Assembly: GCA_033439255.1 (NCBI GenBank)
Contig: CM065884.1
Span: 744,001-808,000, forward strand
Length of the DNA: 64,000 bases
Direction: 5' to 3'
Source: Hericium rajendrae
Taxonomy: Eukaryota > Basidiomycota > Agaricomycetes > Russulales > Hericiaceae
Position 1 is the first letter of the stretch; each line of letters starts with the position of its first letter. Shown here piece by piece: positions 34,855 to 47,400 of the stretch. The notes beneath the pieces were generated by a model that saw only the letters and a list, made by a program, of their open reading frames with translations, did not search any database and had not been told where the DNA came from. A program made the position numbers and the translations under genes.

Positions 34855-36289
34855 ATGTCAGCATCGTGGGGCAAAAAAGTCGTCAATCTCCCCAGTCTTC
34901 CACCAGAAATATGGACTCGAATATTCCAGCTGCGACTCTGGTGCCAGGCATCTTCGATGTCGAAATCAAAGACCCGTTCGGCCCCTCATCTCCCGGACCC
35001 ATCACCATGTACGACCGCGGCGCATCTGAAAGCGCGCAATCCGCATGGCCCTCGTCACGAAACGGTACCTTGTCCGCGTCTGCAAGCAATGGCACGCGCT
35101 TGCCATGCCGTTCCTATATGAATCGATATACATCGGTTGGTGGCATGTCCTGCCTTCGCTTCGTGACACGTTGCTCGAATCCGAACGACGCTCTCGCGAA
35201 GGCCCAGATGACCGACCAGCTCTTGGGTGGTGGACACTGCGATTGGATGTGGCAATCCGGACGGCAAACACTGACGTGGAAAAAGGCTTCCTAAACTCGC
35301 CGGGATACCACGCCTTGGTTGACATCGTTCACTGTCTGCCCCGCCTAGAGACATTCTCCTCACGCTGGATGCCTGACTTTTTGGAGGTTGGCTTGGCGGC
35401 GGACTCGCCCTCGCCTATAGCAGAGGCTTTGAGGCAGACTTGTTGTGCATCCCTACGCAGGATATTTTGGCCCGATGTCTCCGGGAGGCCGGAGCCCATT
35501 GACGGTCTTTTGGCTGCATCACCTTCTTTGGTCACATTGTCCCATTTCGACACTCCTATGCGCTGTCCTCTCTACATGCCGTTCCCTCCGACCCTCGAAT
35601 ATCTCAGCCTGCCCAACTGCGCCAAATTCCATATCGACCCCCCAGGCCCGCCCAACCCCACCCTTCCCTGTCCGTCTCTGCGGCAGATATCTCTGCACGA
35701 CTACGAGCAGTCGGATCTCGTCTGCCTGCACCGGTTCCTAGCCGTGCAAGGCGCCACAGTATTGACGGTCTACATGTATATCAAACACTTCCGCGGCACC
35801 CTGCGCCCGTCCATCAACATCCTCAAACACCACTGTCCGAACCTCCAGCACCTCGTCATAGTCTTCCGGAAATGGATGCTGTTTCCAGACAGCACCAATC
35901 TTTTGACGGTCACCCATCTCGGCCTGTATCTTCCCGACCAAGGCTGTGGTGAAGACTATCGAGTGGTATTTCAGTGGCTCTGCTGCATCACCTCGACCAT
36001 GCTGAAAGTCATCCGCTTCATGAACCCCCGTGGGTTCGTAGACCTTCGCGATCGACATCGCAGTGCATTTGAGGATGTATATATGATGTGTAATCGACGA
36101 GGGCTTCGCCTAGAAGGGCCTGACGGTCAGGATCTGGGCTCACGAACAAGATCTCCGTTGGGCAAGGATCCAGTAGTATCATCTCGAACAGTGAGTTTGG
36201 CGTCGTTGCCCAATCGCATCGTTGATAATGGAAATTGGGACTGTTGCACTCAGCTGAGTCATATGCATAAAGCATCAAAAGCTTTGTGA
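34855..36289 (+). CDS. F-box-like protein, family 2, copy F (frameshifted)
   Basis: Closest paralogue of copy E. Starts MSASWGKKVVNLPSLPPEIW. Landmarks: LVPGIFDVEIKDPFGPSSPG, ALVTKRYLVRVCKQWHALAM, FSSRWMPDFLEVG, EALRQTCCASLRRIFWP, MPFPPTLEYLSLP, CLHRFLAVQGATVLTVYMYI, HLGLYLPDQGCGEDYRVVF and RFMNPRGFVDLRDRHRSAF. Two frame breaks lie in the first 180 bp. The one near 34935 precedes ATLVPGIF. The one at 35029-35031 reads AAA where copy E has AAAA at 31176-31179. The C-terminus is longer than in E by about 30 residues of no clear homology. Intronless; function as for the other copies. Confidence 0.75.
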
Positions 36290-36692
36290 TGGACAAATTC
36301 CTTCGGTCCTTATTGTAAGGCCTTATGTGGGACGCAGCCTGCAAGAGTGGACCTGCAAGAGTGGACGAGTAGTTGAGGAAGAGGGCATGATAAGCGTGCA
36401 CACTGCAATGCGCCAAGATCGCTCCCGTTGTTATTTTTAAGAATGTTCATGCCGGATACGCGACTTTACGATGGCGAACGGATACAAAACACGGATTGTC
36501 GATCCTATAGTAACTATCTACAAACAACTCTGCAACAGGTTACATCTTTGCCGATGCTTTGAACTTGAATACTCCTCTTTCCAATGCGAATTAGCTACAC
36601 CCGTATCTACAAACACCGTCGGCGCTACAAGAATCAATAAAGGTAGATGCGAAAAAGAAGTTGTCGTGCGGGACAGAGGGTGGTGTGCATGT
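36290..36692. other. 3' flank of copy F, nothing else recognised
   Basis: Contains the second copy of the duplicated downstream segment (36366-36400, 36540-36565). No gene. Confidence 0.4.
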
Positions 36693-37246
36693 TTATGTGT
36701 AATTCAGACGGAAAATGTCGTTGAACCTGAAACAACTCATCAGCATCATTCAACTGGGAAGACATAATATAAAACACATACACATAATAGCTGGAACCTT
36801 CTGCGATAAGATGGAAGACCTGGGAGAACTGGAGCGCGTTCTCGTTATCATCAACCTAGGGACCACAATCTCAGCATGCGACGATCGGCGAGACAAACGT
36901 GTGGAGATACGCACAACAAGAAGCCCGGTGACGAAGATGATCATGCTCGTTGCCGTGCTGCTCGAAGGCTGCGCATCGAACGTCGTGACCTTGTGCTGCA
37001 CGCGCTGGAACGGAAGGCTCTTCAGCTTCTCCACGATGGCGCCTCCGCCCACCAGCGGCTGGCCCTCAAATGTGAGCATCGAGTTCTCCCGCTAGAGATA
37101 GAATGAAAGGACAGTTTGGTCAGTGAGAAAATATGTGATTGGCGTTTGGAGCGCACGTAGAGAGAGCTCAGCTCGGCACGGTTCGTGTCGAAGGTTTGGT
37201 AGTAGAAGTCAGTGAACTGCTTCGCGATCACCTGGGGGTCAGCCAT
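36693..37246 (-). CDS. NTF2: nuclear transport factor 2 (NTF2)
   Basis: Small dimeric carrier that returns Ran-GDP to the nucleus. Spliced protein of about 125 residues: MADPQVIAKQFTDFYYQTFD then TNRAELSSLY; after an intron, RENSMLTFEGQPLVGGGAIV then EKLKSLPFQRVQHKVTTFDA; STATSMIIFVTGLLV; after a second intron, VDDNENALQFSQVFHLIAEG; and after a third, FNDIFRLNYT with TAA at 36693. The start is at 37246. The cone-fold landmarks (LTFEGQ, LPFQRVQHKV, FVTG, FSQVFHL, NDIFRLNY) are all present at the expected spacing. No frame break. Divergent non-coding DNA lies upstream. Confidence 0.96.
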
Positions 37247-38079
37247 GTTTCTCGAGGAGATGGTTATTAGGTAGAAAGTGCTAAGAAACGAGGATGAACA
37301 CGGAGACGAAGAGGAGTAAGAGGAGTGGTGAAGGGTTTCGGGACTGAAGAAAGAACGGCATTCAGATGTTGATTAGATGCGATAAGTGCCTTATCCCAGG
37401 ATCAATTTCAGTAGTTATGTGAGATAAGATTAGATCTGCCACTGTTGTGAACAACACCACGATCGTTAGACGTCTAGACACCGAAGAACAGATGCAGACT
37501 TCGTAACATATAAAAGGGACTGCTGAAAAAATGCGGCCAGTGTGCTTTTTTCCTTGCTTTCCACCCATATTCCTCCTAAGTTCTAATTGGCCTCGGGATA
37601 CAGATTGTATGCTGTTCGGCCTGATTTTATGTTGGATCTTTTTGGCCCTCCATCTATCTGTGACATTTTTAGCACGCTGAAAAGAAGATGGAATATCGCT
37701 ATCAACAGCGCAAGGCGGTCAGTTGTACTATCACGCAACGTATTAAACTAAAGTTCTCTCACTATTCATCTCTTACGAGACAAGAGCTGGTCCGAAACCG
37801 AAGAAGGTATAAGAACCATGCCCTTTCACGCTCAGCAATTCTCATGGTTGAAGGTATATTATTAAGAGCATGAAGATCTCGAGATACAGCGTGTCAAAGC
37901 ATTGTGCAAAGCGGAAAGAAGGAAGACAACATCAAAATACAAAACCTGCAGGCGCTCAATCAACACGGGACAATTCATAGCTGGAAACGAGGTAGACGTA
38001 CGCAAATAATCCTTTACCTTACTCTTCTGCTGGTGGACGGACCTTCAAAATTACCCTGGGCAGCTTCTTCCGCGTGTCG
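37247..38079. other. intergenic between NTF2 and HOS3, nothing recognised
   Basis: About 830 bp of moderately AT-rich DNA; no gene, repeat or RNA supported. Confidence 0.3.
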
Positions 38080-40264
38080 TCACTCGACGCCGGAGGTGTT
38101 TGTGTTGTTGCCCGGTCGAGCGAAGAGTGCGCCAACAGCAGACGCCATGCTCGATACAGACGACAGTGACATCGATGGGGACGATGACGATGAGGCACTT
38201 GCTTCCTCCTCCTTCACGTCTGCAGCTTCAAGTGGTCGTTCTTCAGGCTGGGCCTTCTTGCTATTACGAAGCGTCATAGTTCTAGGCGGAACGAACGTGT
38301 TTCGGCTTGATGAAGGCGGAGGGATAGGGTCGAGGGTTTTCAGGAGAATCGCAGCGCGCTCGAGCCATGCAGGAGGTGGGGAAGCGTTAGAAGCCTGAGC
38401 TTTGCGGCGGCGTTTTGTCAGTTTCTCCAGCTAGCCAGCTTATCAGCAATCGTCTTCAAGGTATCACAAAGGCCGAGACGGACTTGATTGACACAATCCT
38501 CATTCCACCATCCCTTCACTTCATCTGTCTCGCCCGCACCAGACATTCCGACGACATGCGCTAGGGTCCCGCTCAGGAGGGCTTTGTCACTGTACCCACC
38601 CTCCAGCACACTAACAATCCGTCCTTGGGCCAAGCGATCTGCGAAAGCACATGCGTCCTTCGTGAAGCGATAGTAAAACCCAGTCGGGACTTTACGTGCA
38701 TGTCGTGACATTGAGGCATACTCGTGCTCCGAAGCATCAAATCCGCAGCTGATACATATGAGCGAGAAGTCAAAAGAAGATCATCTGCAAGGACACGCAC
38801 CTGATGAACACGAGCGTGTCGCTTGGATCACCACCTGTCGCTTTCAAGAAGTCCTCAGCCTTGCGCAATACCCGGCTGTAGGCGCCCTTGTACAGGACGT
38901 CCCAGAATTGATTTTCTGATTCGTATGGCTCCAGGTGCACGTTCTCGATGTATTGACCGTGTGGACCGTGAATGGACACCGATGCGGCGTGCACTAGCTC
39001 AGCTTTTCCATCCTGCAACAAAAGACATGATGAGGGTCGATTAACCAACACTGAAATGAAACGACTGGCCTCGCAAGGGAAAGACAACACGTCATGCACA
39101 GAGCTGTAGTAGAACTGCAGGCCAGGCTTAGAAATGTCTTTGGGCTCCGGCTGGTCTGGCTGTCTTGCGGCTGCCGCGGCCTCAGCCTCGAGCTTAAGAC
39201 GATATGTTTCCTCGTTGATTTGCCACGCAATCGCTTGTGTGCCATTGCCTGTATCGATGTGATTACATTAAGCTCCTTGTGCATACTAGAAATTAGACGA
39301 GTAGACATACCATGGTGTAGGTCGATATCAAAGATCACCACGCGCCGAATTCCATGTTGCAGATGCGCTAACAGATAGACTGAGTGAGTGTCAGAAAGGA
39401 TTGAGAGATGTAATCACAGACCGTGAGCAGCAGCTACAGCCACGTTGTTCACAAAGCAGAAGCCAGAGGGAGTATCTTCGCCACAGTGATGACCAGGTGG
39501 ACGGATGGCTACAAATGCTCTAGGCGAGACGCTCTCTTTGATATCCAATGAAGGCGCAGAAGCGCAAACAACGGTGTCAACTGCCTCGCACACCGTGCCA
39601 ATAGCACCTTCAATCGCTTCAGTAGACCCGGGGCAGACTGATACAAAAAAGGCGTGAATATCAGGTCTTCATCAATTGAGATCTACTCACGGTATAGGTC
39701 GCCCTGGGAGAGGCCTTCAGGGATCTCGGATTGGCCGTCTGAAATTTTAGACGTACTCTCGAGTGCGAGGACGTGTAAATGTCCAGGGTGCGAGTCTCCA
39801 TGGATATGATCAATTGCGGCATGCGTTTTAAGGGTCACCGTCGCACGGCTTTGCACGACGCGGATAGGTATCTTCGTGGACAAGTGTAGATCAAGAGCCG
39901 ATGAACTTTGCGTAGATGATGACGCAATGTTCATACGGTCCATCGCTGCTGCGAGCTCATCCCCATCCGCATTCGAAGCGGAGGCTTCCACGGGTCCCGG
40001 CAGTCCACTTGAGACGACACTCTGAGAACCACCTAAAGAAGACGCTGGCTCTGAAATAGCACCCAAACCCTCTAGGCGTGCGATGGCAGTCGCGAGTCCA
40101 ATCGCAACGGCTCGCAATCGCTCGGGACGCTCGACTATACTCGAGATATCGCGACTGCGGATGTAGCGATGCTTTAGACATGCCTCCTGCAAAAACACTG
40201 ATACCGAGTGCCTCTGCGGTTCTTGAGATGCATGGTCCAGAGTCCTACGAGAGGTAGACTCCAT
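38080..40264 (-). CDS. HOS3: histone deacetylase, HOS3-type
   Basis: Zinc-dependent lysine deacetylase. Start [20 protein letters not shown] at 40264. Motifs: [20 protein letters not shown] at the N-terminus; the active-site stretch [20 protein letters not shown] followed by [18 protein letters not shown]; the metal-ligand stretch [20 protein letters not shown], with an intron splitting the HHG glycine codon; [20 protein letters not shown]; and SVLEGGYSD. The tail ([16 protein letters not shown], then acidic and serine-rich) is typical of HOS3 homologues. One frame break near 38432 joins KLASW to [10 protein letters not shown]; without it the protein stops at 38418. The residue usually glycine/alanine before GFDA is cysteine. 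HOS3 enzymes are divergent from RPD3 and HDA1 and largely insensitive to common inhibitors. Confidence 0.92.
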
Positions 40265-41422
40265 GATAATCGAAGCCTTGACTGTCAAGGTGACAATAGG
40301 ATGATAAGGCTGCAGAATTTCCGGCCTTCGGCGTGGGGTAACACGTCCACGGTGGTTAGATCGTGAGCAAGCCAAAAAGTTTCTGTCCGGATTTGCGAAA
40401 CTTTGCTGCAGAGAAGGAACACTAGATGGTGGCGAATGGCAAAGACAGGATTGAAGACAGGACAACAAACCGTGATGTCTGATCAAGCTCAAATTCAGAC
40501 TCAGAGCAGGAACGCGTCCGCGTTATTTGTCTTTGTTTGATCAGTTTCCTCCACGCTTTCCACCTTCAGCGCTTCAGCTTCAACTGCCGAGCACGTCGAA
40601 CTTCAGTGAAATCGCCATGTAGGCGCTGCAGGGCCACGATTTCATATTAATTATCCAGCTCAAGTTTCTTGGAGATAAACTTCAAAACCTCACAGTTGAT
40701 AGTTGTACGTGAAGCCTTCTGCTCTCTCATCCCACGGCTAATGCTCTCAAGACCACTTTGTCGTAGTGATATCGCGGACGTGCAGCCGACCTCGCTGAAT
40801 GCTAGCGTAAAGTTTGCTATGATGCTCAATACCCAATCGAGCTTAGAGCGTGCGTGAGTTCTGGAGCGACTGCGCACAAGATCGTCTGTGTCCGAGAGGC
40901 TGCGGGAATTCTGTTCAGGAAAGTCTTTCACGCCCGCCCGATCACGACGACCACAATCACATCAGCAGCCTTTCCGAACGTGCGCTGTTCTTCTGAGGAC
41001 GGCAGAATTGTATTTCGACGATCTCGTATCTACGACGCGCGCTCCGTCGAATATAGCTCAGATACATCGTGGTATCGTCCTTCTCCGTCCTTACGAAAAA
41101 TCAGGCCCATAGTGACGAAATCAAAGACCGACACATTAGCGTCTTGGGTCGGTCTAGACAGCGACGTGTGAGGAATCTGTAGCGCAAGCCGGCGTCTCAC
41201 CGCGAGCAGAGCAGTTAATGGGACGTTTTGGTAGGCGCCCATCCTTGATCGGGGAACTTAGAATCCTAGGACAGCTCCTCGTGTTGTAAAGTTCCATTGA
41301 CATGCCGCGCGACGTGATTGTCTTTCTGACTGTCACAATACGCAGATCGATACAACAAACCTCGCCGCCCTTTGCTTTCAACCATCTCCTCTGAATCCCC
41401 AAGTTGGACTCAGACAACAACC
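40265..41422. other. divergent intergenic region between HOS3 and the ZNFX1-type gene
   Basis: Short minus-strand open frames at 40647-40931 and 41030-41242 read like possible exons of a small protein (VFDFVTMGLIFRKDGEGRY; SKLDWVLSIIANFTLAF), but I recognise no family and cannot join them with confidence. Otherwise promoter DNA. Confidence 0.3.
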
Positions 41423-44400
41423 ATGTCGAACACGCCGCCTGTCTATCGACGTGGACGTGGACGCGCCTCTCATGGCACTCCATCACCTGCCTATCGAGGT
41501 GGACGCGGGTCAGCTCGCGGCACCCCTAATCACCAAAGTCCACATCAGAGTGGGTCATCAAGCCCTGCGCGACCACCTGGGGACAACGCACCACTAGGGA
41601 TATGTCGTTTTTACTGGTCGACTGGCGCTTGCAACCGAAGTTTTGATTGCACATTCAAACATCAAACGAAACCAACCGTGGTGGAGCCCTCTGCGAATGC
41701 GTCAAAGAATCCGGATGATGTTCCAGATTTCTTCTCTGCCGACGGGCTCGCTCTAAACAATGGCTCCGTGAGAAGCGCCCAGCACGCCATGAAGCCCAGC
41801 GAGGCGCATAACCATATCAAACCGTTTCTTCGAGATCACTACGCTTTTGACAGTGCGTCAAGAGTGGAAGGGTTCACTCGGATCTTTGCCAGCATCAGCG
41901 GCAGAAACCAGTCTTGGGTACGTTCCTTGTCAATTGGTCTGCAGTCTTCCTCGTATTGATAAGCGCCTCATGCCAGGATACCAACAGCTCACAAGTAAGT
42001 GATTTCTCCGCGGCGTCGGCGATTCAACTTATCATTCCGGACAGGCGTTCCTTGATTCCATCGTAAATGTGCGTATCACGTCCGAAGCGTTTGAGTCAAC
42101 CTGACAAGATTTATCTCTTAGGGAAACGCATTGCTGCGGCTCGGTGACGTCTTGAGGTATTCTCCAGTCACGACGAATAGTGGCGGAGCGAATCGATTCT
42201 CGCTGTCTTTTCAAAGAGCATATTTTCCCATTCTTGAGGTGAGCTCGTGGTAGGTTTCGTTGTTCGCGCTCCAATTGATGCCGCAATGGCAGTATTTCTC
42301 ATCGGACCTTATTTTGAACTCTTCGGCCAACCAAAGTTGTTCGATATCGCCGAGTTATTCAATTTCTCGATGGAGACAGGCTGGGATGAGTTCTGTTCCA
42401 GGGTGTCAAGAACGACGATGCATCACAACATCAAGTGAGTCGCCCTGTCTGAGACCGTACGAAAGGAGTCTAATACATATACAGCGCACTATATGCCGTT
42501 ATCGACAACAACTACGATGCTATACAACAGACGATACAGGAGAGCATGTCGGAGATGGTTGATTCCGGGACTTGGGAAGACACTAGTCCTGGCCTTCCTG
42601 ATCACAAGCAGAGCACCCTAGATGGTGTAGTCGTTTTCAAATCTCTCGTTACACTTTTCTCCCAGTAAGTACTCCGTAATACCTTTCGCAATTGGCTGAC
42701 ACTTCTCAGGTATTTCCAAAGGTTTAAATCGGCAATCAAGAACCATCCACAAATTTTAGCACTGACAGAGGACCTGAACGAATGGTTCACGTGCTGGTCT
42801 TCAGCCGTCTCGGTTACGCCGCCAGCTTTCAAGGATCCTATTACATCGTCCCTGGCCAACGTGCGTGAACTTACTATCAATCAGATTCGACAGGATATAG
42901 ACCGCCTGGTAACGATCGTGCGCCGGGAGTCTGGAGTCGCTGAGCGTCAACGGCGACCAGCGATCCGCTCGGGCATGACAACAATGCAACAACATCAGGC
43001 TCTGGTAACCCGTTTGCACCAGACTTATGACCCTCCGGGCGTTTTGCGCGATGGCGGCCAACCACGTCACAATAACGATCACATGCATATTTCCGACATT
43101 CGCATAGTTCCTACACATGAAGAGTTGATGTGCCCTATCCCGCCATACCTGCCCAAGAACTTGCCAGACGCTCCACACCATCAGCCTGAGCATTCGATGG
43201 AGCGTCATCTTGATATCCAGTTCCGACTTCTTCGCGAAGACTTTATGTAAGTCTGTTGAATCGAATGTGCTTGTTATCCCTGATATTTGCCTGGTAGATC
43301 ACCCATTAGACAGTCGCTTGATATCATCCACAACGATCTCGAGATAATATGGAATGGTCCTGCCCGGAGGAAAAGGCAGTCAACAAAGCTCGAAGACTTG
43401 ATAGGAAAAGGCGGTGGTGCATACAGATCGTCGGGGATGAATTCGGTCTTCTTCCATCTCTATGCGAACGTCTCGTTCCTCCCTGCCGAAGCCAGTAGGA
43501 GAACGTTCACTATAGGCCTGCAGCTCGATGCACCACCTGGAACCACCAGAGATTCGTCACCTAAGAAGCGCAGCGAGTACTGGGAGCATAGCAAACGCTT
43601 GCAATTCGGCAGCCTGGTGGCGCTCGTCCTTGTTACGGATCAACGATCGCAAATATTCCTCGGTACGATAGCATCCATGGGCGCCGACATCGCGCAGTCG
43701 GCCAAGGTGAACGCAGAAGCCATCCAGATCCGCGTCACTTTCTTCGATGCCGAGGTCGACCTCCTTGCCCTTCGGCGGGAGAAGATCTCGGTCAATGATA
43801 AAAAGTTTGCTTTTCTTGTCGACAACAACGTCATGTTCGAGTCCGTTAAGCCTTTCCTTGAGACCCTGCAGGGAACGGAGCCGACTTCCATTCCATTCTC
43901 ACGATACATATCGTCAGGCGATAGACTCCAGTCCGTATCCATTCTTCCTCCTCGGTATGCCAGGGTTCCAGGGTTCAAGTACAAGTTGCAATGTCTTGCA
44001 CGGCCGGATGAGGTCATTCGGCCTATGTCTGTGCAAGACCCGGCCTCGATAGCCACTGCCCGGAGGGAACTTCATCGGTTTAGTGACCTCGATGCATCTC
44101 AAGTCGAAGCGGTGGTGGACGTCTTGATGAGAGAGGCTTCCTTGATCCAAGGGTAAGGGTATTTTAAAGGTGCTGTGCACTTACATTGACTCAATGGATG
44201 TTATCAGGCCTCCAGGTACAGGAAAGGTATGTCCTCGTCACTTCCCGCCCACGGTATCTGATTCTATTGCTACGCTCGTATTACTGTAGAGTTACACCGG
44301 AAAAGAGATTCTGCGCGTGCTATTCGCTAGCAAAATCAGACCGATTGGTATGTTTCAGGTGTGTATGTCACGAGTAGATGCTAACCTTTTCGCTGCATCA

Positions 44401-47400
44401 GTCCTGATTGCATATACAAATCATGCACTTGACCATATGCTCACATCTATCTTAGACGCCAAGATCACGACAAACCTTGTCCGCCTGGGTTCACGGTCGG
44501 CAGACGAGCGAATTGCCGAATATAATTTGACGAAGCTTGAACAAATGGCAGGCGACACTGATTTAGATCGAACGCTTCGCCGTGAATATGGCATCATGAA
44601 GAAGGTCGAAGAGGACATGAAGCAGGTCATGAATTCGATCCAGCTGCCTGATATATCCTGGGAGAAACTGGAAGAGTTTCTTGATATTCATTATCCGGAC
44701 CATGCTGAGCGGCTTAAGGCGCCACCGTACTGGATATCGGTGCTATTTAATCAGGTTACCGCTGACGAGGAGGAGCACGGAGAATGGCAGACCGCCGGTG
44801 AGAAGAAAAAATCCGATAACAAGGAAGCAATTGCCCAGTCTGGGATCTATGGCTTCTGGCGTCGAGGACGAGACATGGAGTTCATCATGCCTCCGCCTCT
44901 ACAACCCCAGTTACCCATTCAGAAGGCGGATGCTGCGCCAGACGAGATCAACGTTACTGTCGACCCTCGAACAACTTTCTTTGCTGCGTTAGGCTTCGAT
45001 GATGCCATACCTCCAATACCTTCTTCCCATCGGCCCTTGGATTCTCTCATGGACATCAGCAATGTATGGTCAATGTCTTTCGAGGAGCGAACTCAATTGG
45101 CATCATTTTGGGAGAACGAGATTCGACAAATGGCTTATATATCGAACTTGGAGGAATTTGAAGTTTGTCGCTCTCGCTACAAGGACGCTTGTCGCCGATA
45201 CAATGATGTCAAGGACGAGGTCTGTATTTCATTGTTTCTATGGCCATTTGCGTGCTTATCACTAAATTGTCTCAAAGTCTCGACGTCGGCTGCTCAGCAA
45301 GACAGATCTGATAGGCTGCACGACGACAGGTTTGTTTCTCTTTCATCAATTAGATGATGCGGCTTCTCACTTTTGGTTATGTTCAGGGGCTGCAAAATTG
45401 GTCTCCTTGTTAACGGTGTGTAGATCCGTTCGACATTTGCTGCGTGCAATTGAAGGAGAATGTCGGGGGACAGAACATCGGGCCAAAAGTGCTCATGGTC
45501 GAAGAAGCTGGCCAAGTGTTGGAGGCGCATATCCTATCGTCTTTGGTCCCATCAGGTAAGTCGACTACGAATTATTGCGCTCTAACACTAATAATTGTAT
45601 CTGCAGTCGAGCATTTGATATGCATTGGAGATCCTCAACAGTTACGCCCGACTCTGGCTACATTTGGTCAGCCTAACTCATCGTCTATCCGTTGAGATCT
45701 ACTTATATTCGCTTTGATAGCACTCTCGATGGATAGCGAAAGCGGCCGTCAGCTCTATAAGTTCGATCGCTCGCTCATGGAACGACTTGCCGACAATGGC
45801 ATGCCCATGTCTCAAATTGACGTGCAGAGACGAATGCGGCCAACCATTTCCCATTTTCCACGGTAAACGTTTTCTCGTCGCTATCTACTCCATTACTCAC
45901 TTGAGCGTAGCACAATCTTGTATCCAAAACTCCAGGACCATGCTGTTGTTCATGAATATCCGCCAGTCCAAGGGATACAAAAAGATGTTTATTTCTTTAC
46001 ACATACAAACAAGGAAAACGGCGAGGCCGATTCTGTTTCAAAGTACAACAAGTTCGAGGTAAGGTGGAACACTAGAAGATACAGAATCTTTGACTCACTA
46101 TCATACCATCTTGTTAGGTCGAGATGATCCGAGATCTCGTACTTTATTTCCTCAAGCAAGGGCCGTACAATGGCGCAGGAGACATTGCTGTGTTGTGTGC
46201 ATACCTCGGGCAGCTTCAGAAGGTCCGAGCGGCGCTCCGAGACCTGAGAATAGCGGTAGCTGTTGATGAAAGAGATGAGGACCAACTTGCGCGGCAAGGA
46301 GACGAGGACGAAAGCGGCTTTGACCAGGTGCTTGTCACCAAGCATGTAAGTTCTGAAAGCTTTCAGAAAGGACGCGTATTAAAACATCTAGCGCAGATTC
46401 GCCTCGGCACTGTCGATACATTCCAAGGCGAAGAAGCAAAGATTGTTATTGTCTCCTTAGTCAGGAATTCCGGCTCGTTTGACGGAAGCTCTTCAATCGG
46501 GTTTTTGAAGGTGATTAGGTCTCCTATTCTGCTTAGCTAAATACCACAGTACTCATCATCAACATAGAGTGTCAATCGCATCAACGTAGCACTGTCTCGA
46601 GCGAAGCATGGCCTGTTCATCCTCGGCAATGCTTCTAACTTGATGCAGAATTCCACTTGGTCGTCGGTGATCAAGGAAATGGAGGATCGTGATCAGATAG
46701 GCCCTGGACTTCCCACAGTATGCGCACGTCATCCAGAACAGACGAGGACAATCACGAAACCTGGTCAACTTCCAATGCTTGCCCCCGAGGGTGGCTGCTT
46801 GCTTCCTTGTATCTCCCGTTTAGGCTGCGGACACAATTGTCCATCCGTCGTAAGTATCATATCCATATCTCAATGGATGTATATCTTATAATGTGCCAGT
46901 GCCATCCCGATCCTGATAATCACAGGGCTATGAAATGCGACCAACCTTGCCTCCGGATCTCGTGCCGTCGAGAACATCCATGCCCGCGCCGGTGTTCGGA
47001 ACCATGCGGAAATTGTGAATTCCCCATCTATGACGTCGGCCTGCCGTGTGGTCACCAAATTAAATCCGTTCAATGGTACGTTTGTGAGTATGTTGCGATT
47101 GGGAACTCCCGCCAATCTAGTTCATAGCTTCGAAATGGAGAAATTGGCTGCTGTCAAGTGCAAAGTCAAGGTGAAGAAACAGCTGCCGCACTGCGAACAT
47201 TCGGTGATGGTTGCTTGTTCCCAAGATCCTGCAACTGTTCAATGTAAGGAACTCTGCGGTGGTACCATGACATGTTGTTCTCGTGCCTGCAAATCAAAAT
47301 GCTACGAGTGCCAGAAGGCATCGATGTCATCCACGTCCACATCGGCTCCTTCAGGCATCATCAAACGCAAGCTCCACAAGAGCCATCGCTGCGAACGCCT

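Noticed and set aside
40647-41242. Small gene on the minus strand between HOS3 and the helicase
   Set aside because: Two open stretches could not be joined by plausible splice sites and no family was recognised; described as part of the intergenic region instead.
41154-41486. Minus-strand open frame of 110 codons at the start of the ZNFX1-type gene
   Set aside because: It is antisense to the RGG/CCCH region and shows no protein-like conservation.
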